Below are positions 56,968-63,993 of a stretch of DNA of 64,000 bases, piece by piece. The notes below the pieces were generated by a model. The model made no database searches and was not told where the DNA came from. It worked only from the letters and a program-made list of their open reading frames with translations. Numbering within the stretch: the stretch's first letter is position 1; each line of letters opens with the position of its first letter. The translations under genes were made by a program, and so were the position numbers. Origin of the DNA: Bacteroidaceae bacterium. GTDB taxonomy: Bacteria > Bacteroidota > Bacteroidia > Bacteroidales > Bacteroidaceae. The stretch covers positions 1 to 64,000 of the forward strand of contig JAGCPD010000038.1 of assembly GCA_017645305.1 (NCBI GenBank), in the 5' to 3' direction.

Positions 56968-57885
56968 ATGAAAGTCATAGACGAACCGTTAATGAACAGT
57001 TTGGCAGAGGAAGCCAAGAAGTCGCCGAGACTGAGAAAGAACTACAATTTCCATCAGAGTTTGCAGGACAAGTGCCATCGTTTTCTAAATGCATTGGAAC
57101 CAGGCACTTTTATCCCTGTGCATCATCACCCCACCAAAGACGAGACCTTTGTGATACTGAGAGGAAAAGTCCGGGTATCAACATACAACGACAAGGGGGA
57201 GATACAGGAGTCCTGCGTTATCAGTCAGGAAAGTGGTCGTTATGGTGCAGACATTCCAAAGAACGTCTGGCACGGGGTGGAGTGCTTAGAGCCGAGCGTC
57301 CTGCTGGAGTGCAAGGCGGGACCGTTCGTCGAGCATGAAGTGGACGGGATTCTGGAAACAAAGCCCACCAAGGACATTTACTTTGCAGGAGGATGTTTTT
57401 GGGGAACAGAACATTACTTCAAGCAGATTGAGGGTGTGGCCATAACAGAAGTGGGATTCGCCAACGGGCATACTGAAAATCCGACATATAAGGAGGTATA
57501 TACCGACCAGACGGGCTTTGCAGAGACAGTCTTTGTACGCTTCTATCCCGATGTGGTCAGCCTTGAGTTCTTGTTGCAGATGTTTTTCAAGGCTATCGAC
57601 CCGACCAGTCTCAACAAGCAGGGGCACGATGAAGGAACCCGCTATCGTACTGGTGTCTATTATACTGACCTGGAGGATTTGCCCGTCATCGAGAAGGTGT
57701 TTGCCGAGGAACAGAAGAACCATCAGCAGCCTTTGGCCGTAGAGAAACAGCCTCTGCAGAACTTCTATACTGCCGAGGAGTATCATCAGGACTATCTCGA
57801 CAAGAATCCTGACGGCTACTGCCACCTGCCTCTGTCGCTATTCGAGTTTGCAAGAAAAGCCAAAAGAAACACAAAAGAGGGCTGA
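56968..57885 (+). CDS. msrA: WbuC-type cupin fused to peptide-methionine (S)-S-oxide reductase MsrA
   Basis: A 305-residue fusion. Residues ~1-130 form a WbuC-family cupin: KVIDEPLMNSLAEEAKKSPR, HQSLQDKCHRFLNALEPGTF, PVHHHPTKDETFVILRGKV and PKNVWHGVECLEPSVLLECK, with the metal-binding His residues. Residues ~135-300 are MsrA: YFAGGCFWGTEHYFKQIEGV (catalytic Cys in GCFW), GFANGHTENPTYKEVYTDQT, QGHDEGTRYRTGVYY and AEEYHQDYLDKNPDGYCH. MsrA repairs oxidised methionine with thioredoxin. WbuC proteins are usually encoded near O-antigen genes and their chemistry is unknown. The joint occurs without a linker repeat or stop, so it is a real fusion. The last codons lie in a terminator hairpin. No signal peptide. 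Confidence 0.92.
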   Translation: MKVIDEPLMNSLAEEAKKSPRLRKNYNFHQSLQDKCHRFLNALEPGTFIPVHHHPTKDETFVILRGKVRVSTYNDKGEIQESCVISQESGRYGADIPKNVWHGVECLEPSVLLECKAGPFVEHEVDGILETKPTKDIYFAGGCFWGTEHYFKQIEGVAITEVGFANGHTENPTYKEVYTDQTGFAETVFVRFYPDVVSLEFLLQMFFKAIDPTSLNKQGHDEGTRYRTGVYYTDLEDLPVIEKVFAEEQKNHQQPLAVEKQPLQNFYTAEEYHQDYLDKNPDGYCHLPLSLFEFARKAKRNTKEG

Positions 57886-57920
57886 CACTCGTTGTGAATG
57901 TCAGTCCTCTCGTTGTTTTC
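57876..57920 (+). terminator. Terminator overlapping the cupin-MsrA stop codon
   Basis: Stem AGAGGgCTGACA paired with TGTCAGtCCTCT, then a T-rich stretch (CGTTGTTTTC). The 5' arm contains the last coding bases. Confidence 0.8.
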
Positions 57921-57933
57921 TGCCCTCAGGCAG

Positions 57934-57975
57934 TCAATTCTTAACTCTTAATTCTTAACTCTTAATTCTTAATTC
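57934..57975. repeat. Heptamer tract TTAAYTC, 6 units
   Basis: TCAATTC, TTAACTC, TTAATTC, TTAACTC, TTAATTC, TTAATTC between the MsrA fusion and the smalltalk gene; the last unit reaches into the smalltalk stop codon. Confidence 0.93.
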
Positions 57976-58090
57976 AAAATACTATCGGCCCGTGCCCCAT
58001 ACAACTGGTCGTTGTAATGGCCGTAAGGAAGGCGGTAAGTGCGGCTACTATGACCTTCACCACAATCTCGGCAATATTGTTCTTTTTCAT
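57974..58090 (-). CDS. Smalltalk microprotein, 38 aa
   Basis: A 38-codon gene: MKKNNIAEIVVKVIVAALTA then FLTAITTTSCMGHGPIVF. The pattern of a charged start, one hydrophobic helix with LTAxxTAxxTTSC, and its place after an HU-like gene and a P5-like gene are characteristic of the Bacteroidales small protein annotated as smalltalk protein. The hydrophobic stretch ending in T-T-S-C could be a lipoprotein signal or a membrane anchor. Its ATG overlaps the stop of the P5-like gene, so they are translated together. Function unknown. Confidence 0.8.
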   Translation of the reverse strand: MKKNNIAEIVVKVIVAALTAFLTAITTTSCMGHGPIVF

Positions 58091-58500
58091 ATGTTTGTGT
58101 TTTTATAAAGTTTGTAACCTCGGTTAATTATCTCTTCTGAGAGGGTTACGCCGCATTCTTGCCTTGCCATTGCCCGGACGAGGGCGGGCCAATCCTCTTC
58201 GGTAAGTCGCTGCAAGCCTCCGAAACCAGTCCAGAGGCAGACATTTTTGATGTAGCGCTCGGTGTCGTTCTCCGAAGGAGGTGCCCAGCGGGTGATGATG
58301 TCGCGGATGCAGTTCAGCTTGTAATTGTTCCTGTAGGTGCGAAGCAGGCAGAAAGCAGCCCTAATACCCCACTCCATACTCTCAAACTTGCAGAAAGACC
58401 CCCCTGCCCCCTTTAGGGGGAGTATTTGTCCTTTCCAGTGAGTACCTGCAACCCTCCGAATGTTCAGAGGGTTGCAGTTCCTAAGTCCTCGACACTTCAT
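58087..58500 (-). CDS. Structural protein P5-like (lysozyme-like) protein
   Basis: A 137-residue protein that begins CRGLRNCNPLNIRRVAGTHW; the R-N-x-NP-x-NIR motif occurs in proteins annotated as structural protein P5 and in phage-type muramidases or baseplate-related proteins. EWGIRAAFCLLRTYRNNY and TRWAPPSENDTERYIKNVC are further conserved pieces. The insert ILPLKGAGG between HWKGQ and SFCKFESM is encoded by a GC-rich palindrome and is not part of the fold. It belongs to the HU/P5/smalltalk unit. Whether it cuts peptidoglycan is not known; no signal peptide is visible. Confidence 0.7.
   Translation of the reverse strand: MKCRGLRNCNPLNIRRVAGTHWKGQILPLKGAGGSFCKFESMEWGIRAAFCLLRTYRNNYKLNCIRDIITRWAPPSENDTERYIKNVCLWTGFGGLQRLTEEDWPALVRAMARQECGVTLSEEIINRGYKLYKNTNI
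58399..58430. repeat. CCCCC/GGGGG palindromic repeat, in the P5-like gene
   Basis: CCCCCTTTAGGGGGAG with GC-rich flank; encodes LPLKGAGG within the P5-like protein. Related to copies at 59716, 59890, 60128, 60789 and 60861. Confidence 0.85.
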
Positions 58501-58537
58501 GATTTCCGATTTTTAGTTCCAAGTTTCAAGTTATAAT

Positions 58538-58566
58538 TTTTCACTTTTCACTCTTTCACTTTTCAC
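58538..58566. repeat. Heptamer tract TTTTCAC, 4 units
   Basis: TTTTCAC, TTTTCAC, TCTTTCAC, TTTTCAC directly after the stop of the HU-like gene. Confidence 0.85.
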
Positions 58567-58569
58567 TCT

Positions 58570-59199
58570 TTAATCTTCAACCGGATCTTGGTTGTCGCCG
58601 TTACCTCCGTTGTCATCGCCAGAGTTGTCACCGTTGCCGTCCCCATTCTGGTTTTCGTTTTGGTTTTCGTTACCATTCCCGTTCCCGCCCTGGTTTTCGT
58701 TTTCGTTTTCGTTAGCATCATCCTCGTCAGCCACAGAGTTGGTGAGTGCTGAAGCCTTCTCAAAACGACTGTTCTTAGCGAACTGCTTGCTGGCATTGAC
58801 ACCTATCGTTGCAGCCAGGGTGACAGTCAGCATGTCAGCTGTGAGGTCGCTCTCACGGGCAGTCTGACGACCTTCATACTTCTCGGGGTTGGCCTGGACA
58901 TCCTTGTCGCTGATGCTGCCGCTGATCTTCGGGTAGATGGAGACGAACTTCTGTCCCTTCTCATCCGTCAGCTTGATGCGCATGGACTGGCTGCATTCCT
59001 CGTTGATGAGTTCCACGAAGGAAGCCAGCACACTCTGCGCCTCATAGCGACGTACTCCCGTGCGAGCCTCGATGAGCCTTGCGATTTCTACTGTGTCAAG
59101 CTCGTTGACAATAACACTCTCTGCGAACCAGCTGTGATTCATCCCGGCCTGGTTCTGATTGGGAGTAAACTCCCTCTTCCTGTACTTAATAGTTGCCAT
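58570..59199 (-). CDS. HU-like DNA-binding protein with acidic Asn/Gly-rich tail
   Basis: A 209-residue protein of the Bacteroidales HU-like (HU-CCDC81/HU_HIG) group. The HU part spans ~1-125: MATIKYRKREFTPNQNQAGM, ELDTVEIARLIEARTGVRRY, EAQSVLASFVELINEECSQS, then MRIKLTDEKGQKFVSIYPKI. A helical stretch ends near residue 160. The last ~45 residues consist only of N, E, Q, G, D repeats (GGNGNGNENQNENQNGDGNG), from a hexamer-like DNA repeat. Such proteins mark conserved islands in Bacteroides and Prevotella and lie before P5-like and smalltalk genes, as here. They may organise DNA or regulate nearby genes. A minus-strand TAACTTTG lies at 59357-59364. Confidence 0.85.
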   Translation of the reverse strand: MATIKYRKREFTPNQNQAGMNHSWFAESVIVNELDTVEIARLIEARTGVRRYEAQSVLASFVELINEECSQSMRIKLTDEKGQKFVSIYPKISGSISDKDVQANPEKYEGRQTARESDLTADMLTVTLAATIGVNASKQFAKNSRFEKASALTNSVADEDDANENENENQGGNGNGNENQNENQNGDGNGDNSGDDNGGNGDNQDPVED

Positions 59200-59356
59200 A
59201 GTTGTAATTTTTTATCTGTTAATAACTGAGTTTTATGAAGCGTTCGAACTGCTTTTCCTATAGATTTTATGTCCTTTTTACTTTAGTTTTTTCAACCGTT
59301 TTACTTAACCTTTCCTATCCTGAAAACTTAATCTTTTTACCTCTTTAATTACGTTA

Positions 59357-59364
59357 CAAAGTTA
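59357..59364 (-). promoter_or_regulatory. -7 box of the HU-like gene
   Basis: TAACTTTG on the minus strand, about 157 bases before the HU ATG at 59199. The leader between is AT-rich and holds no gene. Confidence 0.55.
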
Positions 59365-59422
59365 CAACATCGGCGGAGCGCGTTGGTGGTCTTTGGTGGA
59401 CATCGGAGAGACAGGAGAAAAA

Positions 59423-59620
59423 TTATTGAAAATTTTCCGGCATATCAATACAATAGTCATCGACAACGAATTTGACAGCCCTTGGTGGCAGCATCTTGGC
59501 TCGTGGTGCCACACCCATACTGGCAAGAACATCTCTGCGCGAGTTCAAGTACCTGCGGAACGTGTTGGCACTAACGCCAGCCAATCTCGCTAGTTCAGAT
59601 TTATACATAGATTTCACCAT
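59423..59620 (-). CDS. DUF4248 small DNA-binding-like protein
   Basis: A 65-residue protein, MVKSMYKSELARLAGVSANT then FRRYLNSRRDVLASMGVAPR. The sequence KSELARLAGVSANTFRRYLN is a helix-turn-helix, and the rest (LPPRAVKFVVDDYCIDMPEN) matches DUF4248, a family found with HU-like genes and primase/ATPase genes in Bacteroidales islands. Probably a regulator of the island. An ATG four codons later is a possible start. Confidence 0.85.
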   Translation of the reverse strand: MVKSMYKSELARLAGVSANTFRRYLNSRRDVLASMGVAPRAKMLPPRAVKFVVDDYCIDMPENFQ

Positions 59621-59695
59621 TATAATTTCTTCGTGTATTATTAATTCTTATTTTGGCACTCAGGCGGCAAAGCCGGAGTCCAATTTATTTACGAT

Positions 59696-60781
59696 TTAAT
59701 CATTTAGCGATTTATTCCTCCCCCCTTGGGGGGAGTTAGAGGGGGGCTTTTGATTTTGTACGTAGTACTCACTAAAATCTTTGCAGTCTGGCGGCAGCTG
59801 ATGATGCACCAGCGAGGGCAGCACCTTTTTCAGTTGCAGGAAGAGGCGTTCGCCAGGGGCGTCGTTGTCGGGGTACATGTGAAATGACAGCCCCCTCCTA
59901 GCCTCCCCCAAGGGGGAGGAGCTTAGTTCGTTTAGTAGCTCGATGTCCTTCTGGGTGAGGAGGGTTGCCGAGGGGATGGCGATGGCTTTGTGACCAGCGG
60001 ACAAGAGACTCCAGCAATCGCTACAACCTTCGGCTATGAAAAGCTTATCACCTGGGCGAAGCATATTTAATATAGGCAGGTTGTAGATGCCGCACTCAGA
60101 TCCTTTGGGGAAACGGAAGCGAGGAAGCCCCCCTCTATCTCCCCCCAAAGGGGGAGAAACCATCCCCTCCCCCTTGGGCAATTGCCCGTTGATAGCGGAG
60201 CAATTGGGGAGAACTATGTTCGACGGAGGGCAAAAGGTCGGGAGGGGGCTGAGCCTTCTGTTCTGCACCCCTACCAGCTTACCCTCCCTATTATAGTAAG
60301 GTATCTGTAGCCAGGCCACACCCTTCCTGTCGCGCCACGAAGTCAACCGGCACCAGCGCACCACACGCTCATCCAACCGACGCTCCTCAAAGAGAAACTT
60401 CCGCGCTTCAGGCGAAAGCCAAGGCCTTTCAAAGAACCGCTCATAGCGGCTTGCATCGAAAGGCTTCGGCTCTGTCTGCGCAGCATAATTATCCATTATC
60501 CATTTTCCATTATCAATTATTACATTGTGCTCATCGGCCAACCACCGGCAGGCATCAATAAAATCCTTTCCAAGCACCTTCATCACAAAGCTTATGGAAT
60601 CACCACTTTCGCCGCAGGCCCAGCAGCGGAACGTGTTGCGACGGACGGAGAAGGTGAGGCTCGGATGCCTGTCGTCATGGAACGGGCAGAGGCATTTGTG
60701 CCTCTCCACCCGCAGTCCAAGTCGCTCGGCGACCCCCTCAATGGGGAGGTCGCGGAGCTTCTGAAGTTCAAATTTAGTCAT
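59696..60781 (-). CDS. CHC2 zinc-finger/Toprim DNA primase
   Basis: A 361-residue primase. The zinc finger is complete: CLCPFHDDRHPSLTFSVRRN with a C-x2-H spacing, then FRCWACGESGDSISFVMKVL. A Toprim-like part follows (LFIAEGCSDCWSLLSAGHKA with E, and YPDNDAPGERLFLQLK with D-x-D). It is shorter than DnaG and lacks the helicase-binding C-terminus, as in primases of mobile elements. The coding sequence is loaded with repeats, all in frame: a heptamer tract (DNGKWIMDN), an 82-bp-type element (LPTFCPPSNIVLPNCSAING) and three GC palindromes (SPPLGGDRGG, SSPLGEARRG, and the C-terminal PPSNSPQGGR). They probably form loops. Works with the ATPase gene upstream. Confidence 0.88.
   Translation of the reverse strand: MTKFELQKLRDLPIEGVAERLGLRVERHKCLCPFHDDRHPSLTFSVRRNTFRCWACGESGDSISFVMKVLGKDFIDACRWLADEHNVIIDNGKWIMDNYAAQTEPKPFDASRYERFFERPWLSPEARKFLFEERRLDERVVRWCRLTSWRDRKGVAWLQIPYYNREGKLVGVQNRRLSPLPTFCPPSNIVLPNCSAINGQLPKGEGMVSPPLGGDRGGLPRFRFPKGSECGIYNLPILNMLRPGDKLFIAEGCSDCWSLLSAGHKAIAIPSATLLTQKDIELLNELSSSPLGEARRGLSFHMYPDNDAPGERLFLQLKKVLPSLVHHQLPPDCKDFSEYYVQNQKPPSNSPQGGRNKSLND
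59716..59748. repeat. GC-rich palindrome in the primase C-terminus
   Basis: CCCCCCTTGGGGGGAG followed by AGGGGGGC; encodes PPSNSPQGG at the end of the primase. Confidence 0.85.
59890..59920. repeat. GC-rich palindrome in the primase Toprim region
   Basis: CTCCCCCAAGGGGGAG with a CCCCCTCC flank; encodes SSPLGEARRG before HMYPDNDA. Confidence 0.85.
60128..60160. repeat. GC-rich palindrome in the primase middle
   Basis: CTCCCCCCAAAGGGGGAG; encodes SPPLGGDRGG, next to the 82-bp-type element. Confidence 0.85.
60164..60249. repeat. 82-bp palindromic repeat, copy 2 (in the primase gene)
   Basis: Almost the same sequence as 46277-46358, inverted. It contains GGGCAATTGCCC and lies in frame in the primase gene, encoding LPTFCPPSNIVLPNCSAING and neighbours. 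Confidence 0.92.
60488..60522. repeat. In-frame heptamer tract in the primase gene, 5 units
   Basis: ATTATCC, ATTATCC, ATTTTCC, ATTATCA, ATTATTA; encodes VIIDNGKWIMDN after the zinc-finger domain. Confidence 0.88.
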
Positions 60782-60788
60782 AATTTAG

Positions 60789-60884
60789 ACCCCCCATCCC
60801 CCTTTAGGGGGAGTGTCCTGAGGGGAAGGATTTTGAATTTACACATTTTGGATTTATTATTCCCCTTAAAGGGGGTTAGGGGGT
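60789..60884. repeat. Pair of GC-rich palindromes between primase and ATPase genes
   Basis: Two copies, CCCCCTTTAGGGGGAG (around 60798-60813) and CCCCTTAAAGGGGG (60862-60875). The second adjoins the stop codon of the ATPase gene and its flank encodes the last residues KTP. They may act as terminators. Confidence 0.8.
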
Positions 60885-62174
60885 CTTATACCTTTCCGTC
60901 TTCGAGTACAGTCCCGTCTGGTTCGAGTAGGTAACGAAGCCACGGCTTATCCACACGCGCAACTGGCGCTTGGTGCCTTCCTTCGGCTTGTCAACACTTA
61001 CGCGAAGTGCCTCCAGTTCGGCTTCATTGAACGTGTCTCGAAGGTCATCCAGCATGTTCTTGGGGCCACTCCTGACTGCTTCGGAAATGCTTATGTCACC
61101 TCCTTTCAGCAAATCGCCAAACACCTGCATCTTGCTCCACAGGTCGTGATAAACCATCCACTCCACAAGGTCTCCGATGGAACGAGTCCATTGTTGACCA
61201 TTGAGAATGTAAAGGATGCAACCGTTCTTCCATGCCGAAACGATAGCACGCTTGCCCATGTCCCATAGCACATCGTCGTCTGCAAGGTCGGCAATGGTAG
61301 CCATGTCGGCAGCCAGTTTGTCGGCCAGTTTGTTCAACTGAGGAATGACGAAACGTCCCTTGCAAGCCTCCAGACGTATGATGTACTCATCGAGCTTTTC
61401 AAGAAAAGCCTCCTCATACTTGCCATGCCTTGGGATGCGACCACTACGTTCTTGACGTGCCTTATAAGAGAAGACAATGCGTCCGAAGGTTCCCACAAAC
61501 AACTCGCTTTTATAAAAATTCCGAGCAGAAAAAGGAGTCGAAGAAAAAGAAAGGTTGGCTCTGAGAATTGGGTTGCCCGTCACACCATCAGCCGTAGCTC
61601 TGAGGGCACCGGCTCTCTGCTTGTCGTAGATGTTACGGATGGTCTGACTCACCTGCTTATGACCTCCGCACATACGGTTTGCCATCTCAATCTCTGACAT
61701 GTTGTAATACTGGGTGTGTTCACCACAGATTTCACATGCCATAGCATTCTGGATGAAAGCCGCGTTCGTCACATCGGATGGCGGGAACCAAAATGCCACA
61801 TCCGGACGGACAGGCTTTTCCTTGTTCGCTCCCCTGCTTTTGACAAGTTTTTGCCAAGCTACAAGTTTTTGCAACTCGTCCTCGTCATGCTGACGAAACT
61901 TGCGCATGATTGTTTCAATACAAACGGTCAATTGCCCCTTACCCATGCCCGAATCGGCAACAAGGTGTGCCATTTGACCACAAGTCTCCTTCCAAGTGAG
62001 GTCTGCATACTGAAATTCAGAACCACTCACATATGCTCCTAAAGCAGGGAAAATCATAGGAACGATGGCCTCACGCATATCTGGAGATATCTGAGAGGCG
62101 ATAAGTTTGATACATTCTGCCCCTTTTCCGAGGGTTGGCATCTTTGGTGCTGTTCTCTTTGTAATATCGTACAT
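60876..62174 (-). CDS. DUF3987-like ATPase/helicase-like island protein
   Basis: A 432-residue protein with an early P-loop-like sequence VADSGMGKGQLTVC (~72-85), followed by KPVRPDVAFWFPPSDVTNAA, an aromatic/Asp segment that may be the Walker B region. The remaining ~230 residues are helical (EAFLEKLDEYIIRLEACKGR) and include a C-terminal winged-helix-like part (LRVWISRGFVTYSNQTGLYS). The size and the pairing with a CHC2 primase agree with DUF3987 proteins of Bacteroidales elements, thought to act in replication. It is likely the helicase-like partner of the primase. The family assignment is from general resemblance. Confidence 0.65.
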   Translation of the reverse strand: MYDITKRTAPKMPTLGKGAECIKLIASQISPDMREAIVPMIFPALGAYVSGSEFQYADLTWKETCGQMAHLVADSGMGKGQLTVCIETIMRKFRQHDEDELQKLVAWQKLVKSRGANKEKPVRPDVAFWFPPSDVTNAAFIQNAMACEICGEHTQYYNMSEIEMANRMCGGHKQVSQTIRNIYDKQRAGALRATADGVTGNPILRANLSFSSTPFSARNFYKSELFVGTFGRIVFSYKARQERSGRIPRHGKYEEAFLEKLDEYIIRLEACKGRFVIPQLNKLADKLAADMATIADLADDDVLWDMGKRAIVSAWKNGCILYILNGQQWTRSIGDLVEWMVYHDLWSKMQVFGDLLKGGDISISEAVRSGPKNMLDDLRDTFNEAELEALRVSVDKPKEGTKRQLRVWISRGFVTYSNQTGLYSKTERYKTP

Positions 62175-62211
62175 AATTGAAAATCTGCTTATTAGATGAA
62201 ATTTAGATTGA

Positions 62212-62400
62212 TTCTAGTGTTTCAGTTTCAGTTGTTTCAGTTATATTTTAAGGGGGTATCATTCCCTCCTTTCTATATATAATATATTTCTATATATACT
62301 ATATTATATATTAATTAGTTATATAGTCTAAGAAAGGGGGTTTGATACATAACTGAACCTCAAAAAACTAACTGAAACTGAAACAACTGAAACGCTTCCT
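62212..62400. other. Inverted iteron-like repeats around an AT core (candidate origin or operator)
   Basis: The left arm (62219-62261) has repeats of GTTTCAGTT followed by AAGGGGGTATC. The right arm (62333-62394) has the same in reverse: GAAAGGGGG, GATACATAACTGAA and AACTGAAACTGAAACAACTG. The core between (62274-62328) is almost only A and T. The region separates the ATPase gene from an unknown gene. Confidence 0.6.
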
Positions 62401-62422
62401 TAACTCTCAATTAAACTGTAAA

Positions 62423-62884
62423 TTATATGACTTCCTCTCCTGAAAGGCAACCTATCGTCAGCAACTCTTGGGCTGCTGCAAGGCAGAAGTCACGGAAAGT
62501 ATAGCCAGAGTGGAAGCGAGGACGATTGAACTCCAAACGTTTCGTGCCATCGGCCAAGAGGTGGACGTTCACACAATCGCCAGCAAAGATGACTGGATTG
62601 CGCTGAACGGTTTTCACCTTCTTCATAGAATCTTTCTCAGTAAAGAGAAACTGGTCTTCGCCGTTGCGTGTGATGGTGCCATCAAGGTACGCGCCCACAG
62701 GCATGTGCCCAGGCTCACGGGTAATCAGCTTCAAGTCCACGCACATATGCGTGTCCGGGAAGAAGTGGTTGCGGTAAGCAACGGCAAAACGTGAATCACT
62801 ACGAAGCATCTCATCGATGATTGCTCCAACTGCCTTTGGCTCGTGTGAGCCAGAAGGTCTTGCTGAAATAAAATCCTTTTTCAT
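62423..62884 (-). CDS. Unknown island protein, 153 aa
   Basis: A 153-residue soluble protein, unrecognised. It has a mixed alpha/beta look: VGAIIDEMLRSDSRFAVAYR, FPDTHMCVDLKLITREPGHM, PVGAYLDGTITRNGEDQFLF, then NPVIFAGDCVNVHLLADGTK and a C-terminal helix FRDFCLAAAQELLTIG. The 3' end lies close to the iteron-like repeats; the genes on either side have the same direction. Presumably an accessory of the replication module, but there is no direct evidence. Confidence 0.65.
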   Translation of the reverse strand: MKKDFISARPSGSHEPKAVGAIIDEMLRSDSRFAVAYRNHFFPDTHMCVDLKLITREPGHMPVGAYLDGTITRNGEDQFLFTEKDSMKKVKTVQRNPVIFAGDCVNVHLLADGTKRLEFNRPRFHSGYTFRDFCLAAAQELLTIGCLSGEEVI

Positions 62885-63168
62885 TTTTATAGGATTTTGG
62901 GCGGTTCGACCATCTGCTTAGCCCATAGCGTAAGACGGCCAAGAACTGAACTGTTCAATTCTCGGCTGCAAAGGAATCGTGGGATTAAAAGGGGGACAAG
63001 GCGGGATTTTCAAAGCAAGAAATCCCATTCAACAATAATCGGAAACCCATTCGTCAATGAATTCCAAAGGCATGATATACAAACAAAAAATGGAGATTAG
63101 GAATGCAGAAAAATCCTATCTCCACTTAAAATATTTTTTTGGGGATTCTCAAAATCCCATTTTCCCAC
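62885..63168. other. Intergenic region of the accessory module
   Basis: No credible gene. It contains a terminator on the minus strand near 63081-63124 for the gene upstream. A plus-strand frame at 62897-63100 (67 codons) is rich in Arg/Ser and has no sign of being real. A minus-strand TTCCTTTG around 62968-62975 is a weak -7 candidate for the 153-residue gene. Confidence 0.5.
63081..63124 (-). terminator. Terminator of the 274-aa gene
   Basis: On the minus strand GGAGATAGGA pairs with TCCTAATCTCC (one bulge), followed by ATTTTTTG. Confidence 0.75.
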
Positions 63169-63993
63169 TCACTTTTTCTTCTTCGGTTTGAGGTATTTGT
63201 CATAGCCATCCGGCACGTCGGAAAAATGTTTGGAAAGTGAAGCCGCGTTGTCTTGCATCTGCGCGAAAGTCTCACCAAGGAATTCCAACCATAATTGACG
63301 CTTGATGCATTTGCCCTCATTCTTGTATACGAGATAGAATGTATAGCGCAGATGAGATACAGGAAGATTTGTGGAAATCTTTGTCACCTGTTTCTTCACA
63401 ACATCGTTTTCGATAAGGTATTCCACCGCCTCTATCATCGTATTGAAATTCGAGGAAGTCATAATCAGAATTTCACTATCTGGCAGATACCCCTTCATAA
63501 ACTCAAGACGCTTCCTTACACCATTTTTTATCTTTGTCCTTTCTTGGGGGGTGCAAACTGGATTTATCGGGTCTGCATAGCTCTTGGGACTTTCCAATCT
63601 GTCGCTGATGTACTTGCCTGTGCTGATATACCTCTGTATATACCCTGCAAAGTTGCTTTCTGTATTATTGTCGAAAGGCGTGGCTATAGTATCGAGTTCT
63701 GAGTGTTCAGCAATTTGGAACATAAGAGTCTCTGTATGCTGAATGATTTCCCAATCGTCGCTTGCTGTCATGCAGGCTATAATGGAATAGACGATGCACG
63801 ATGTTGCCGTTTCAAGTTCTTCTTTTTGAAACGCTCTTGAAGCTTCTTGGGCATCATCCCTCAATTCGCAGAAAGTTTCGTACCACATGCGACGCGTTAT
63901 CTCGCCAATGTCATCACGGTTCTTCAGAATCTGGTCAAAACCAATGAAACAATTGACCCAAATCTCCTCTGGCGAGAACCTTAAAGTCGCCAT
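63169..63993 (-). CDS. Unknown protein, 274 aa
   Basis: A 274-residue soluble protein that begins MATLRFSPEEIWVNCFIGFD. I do not recognise the family. The N-terminal ~110 residues are helical (TRRMWYETFCELRDDAQEAS, CIVYSIIACMTASDDWEIIQ), then QERTKIKNGVRKRLEFMKGY, and a C-terminal part with TYFLVYKN-like strands ending in a Lys-rich KPKKKK. It could act with the adjoining primase/ATPase genes or be host defence or structural; no motif decides. The start is taken as the first ATG, 7 bases from the window edge, so upstream context is missing. Confidence 0.65.
   Translation of the reverse strand: MATLRFSPEEIWVNCFIGFDQILKNRDDIGEITRRMWYETFCELRDDAQEASRAFQKEELETATSCIVYSIIACMTASDDWEIIQHTETLMFQIAEHSELDTIATPFDNNTESNFAGYIQRYISTGKYISDRLESPKSYADPINPVCTPQERTKIKNGVRKRLEFMKGYLPDSEILIMTSSNFNTMIEAVEYLIENDVVKKQVTKISTNLPVSHLRYTFYLVYKNEGKCIKRQLWLEFLGETFAQMQDNAASLSKHFSDVPDGYDKYLKPKKKK

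Noticed and set aside
58563..58867. Repeat-rich frames opposite the tail of the HU-like gene
   Set aside because: They only mirror the hexamer-like DNA repeat; Pro/Phe/Ser or Thr/Lys repeats without start context.
60789..60884. Attachment site of an integrase
   Set aside because: Palindromes fit att-like symmetry, but the same sequence lies inside several genes and no integrase is in view.
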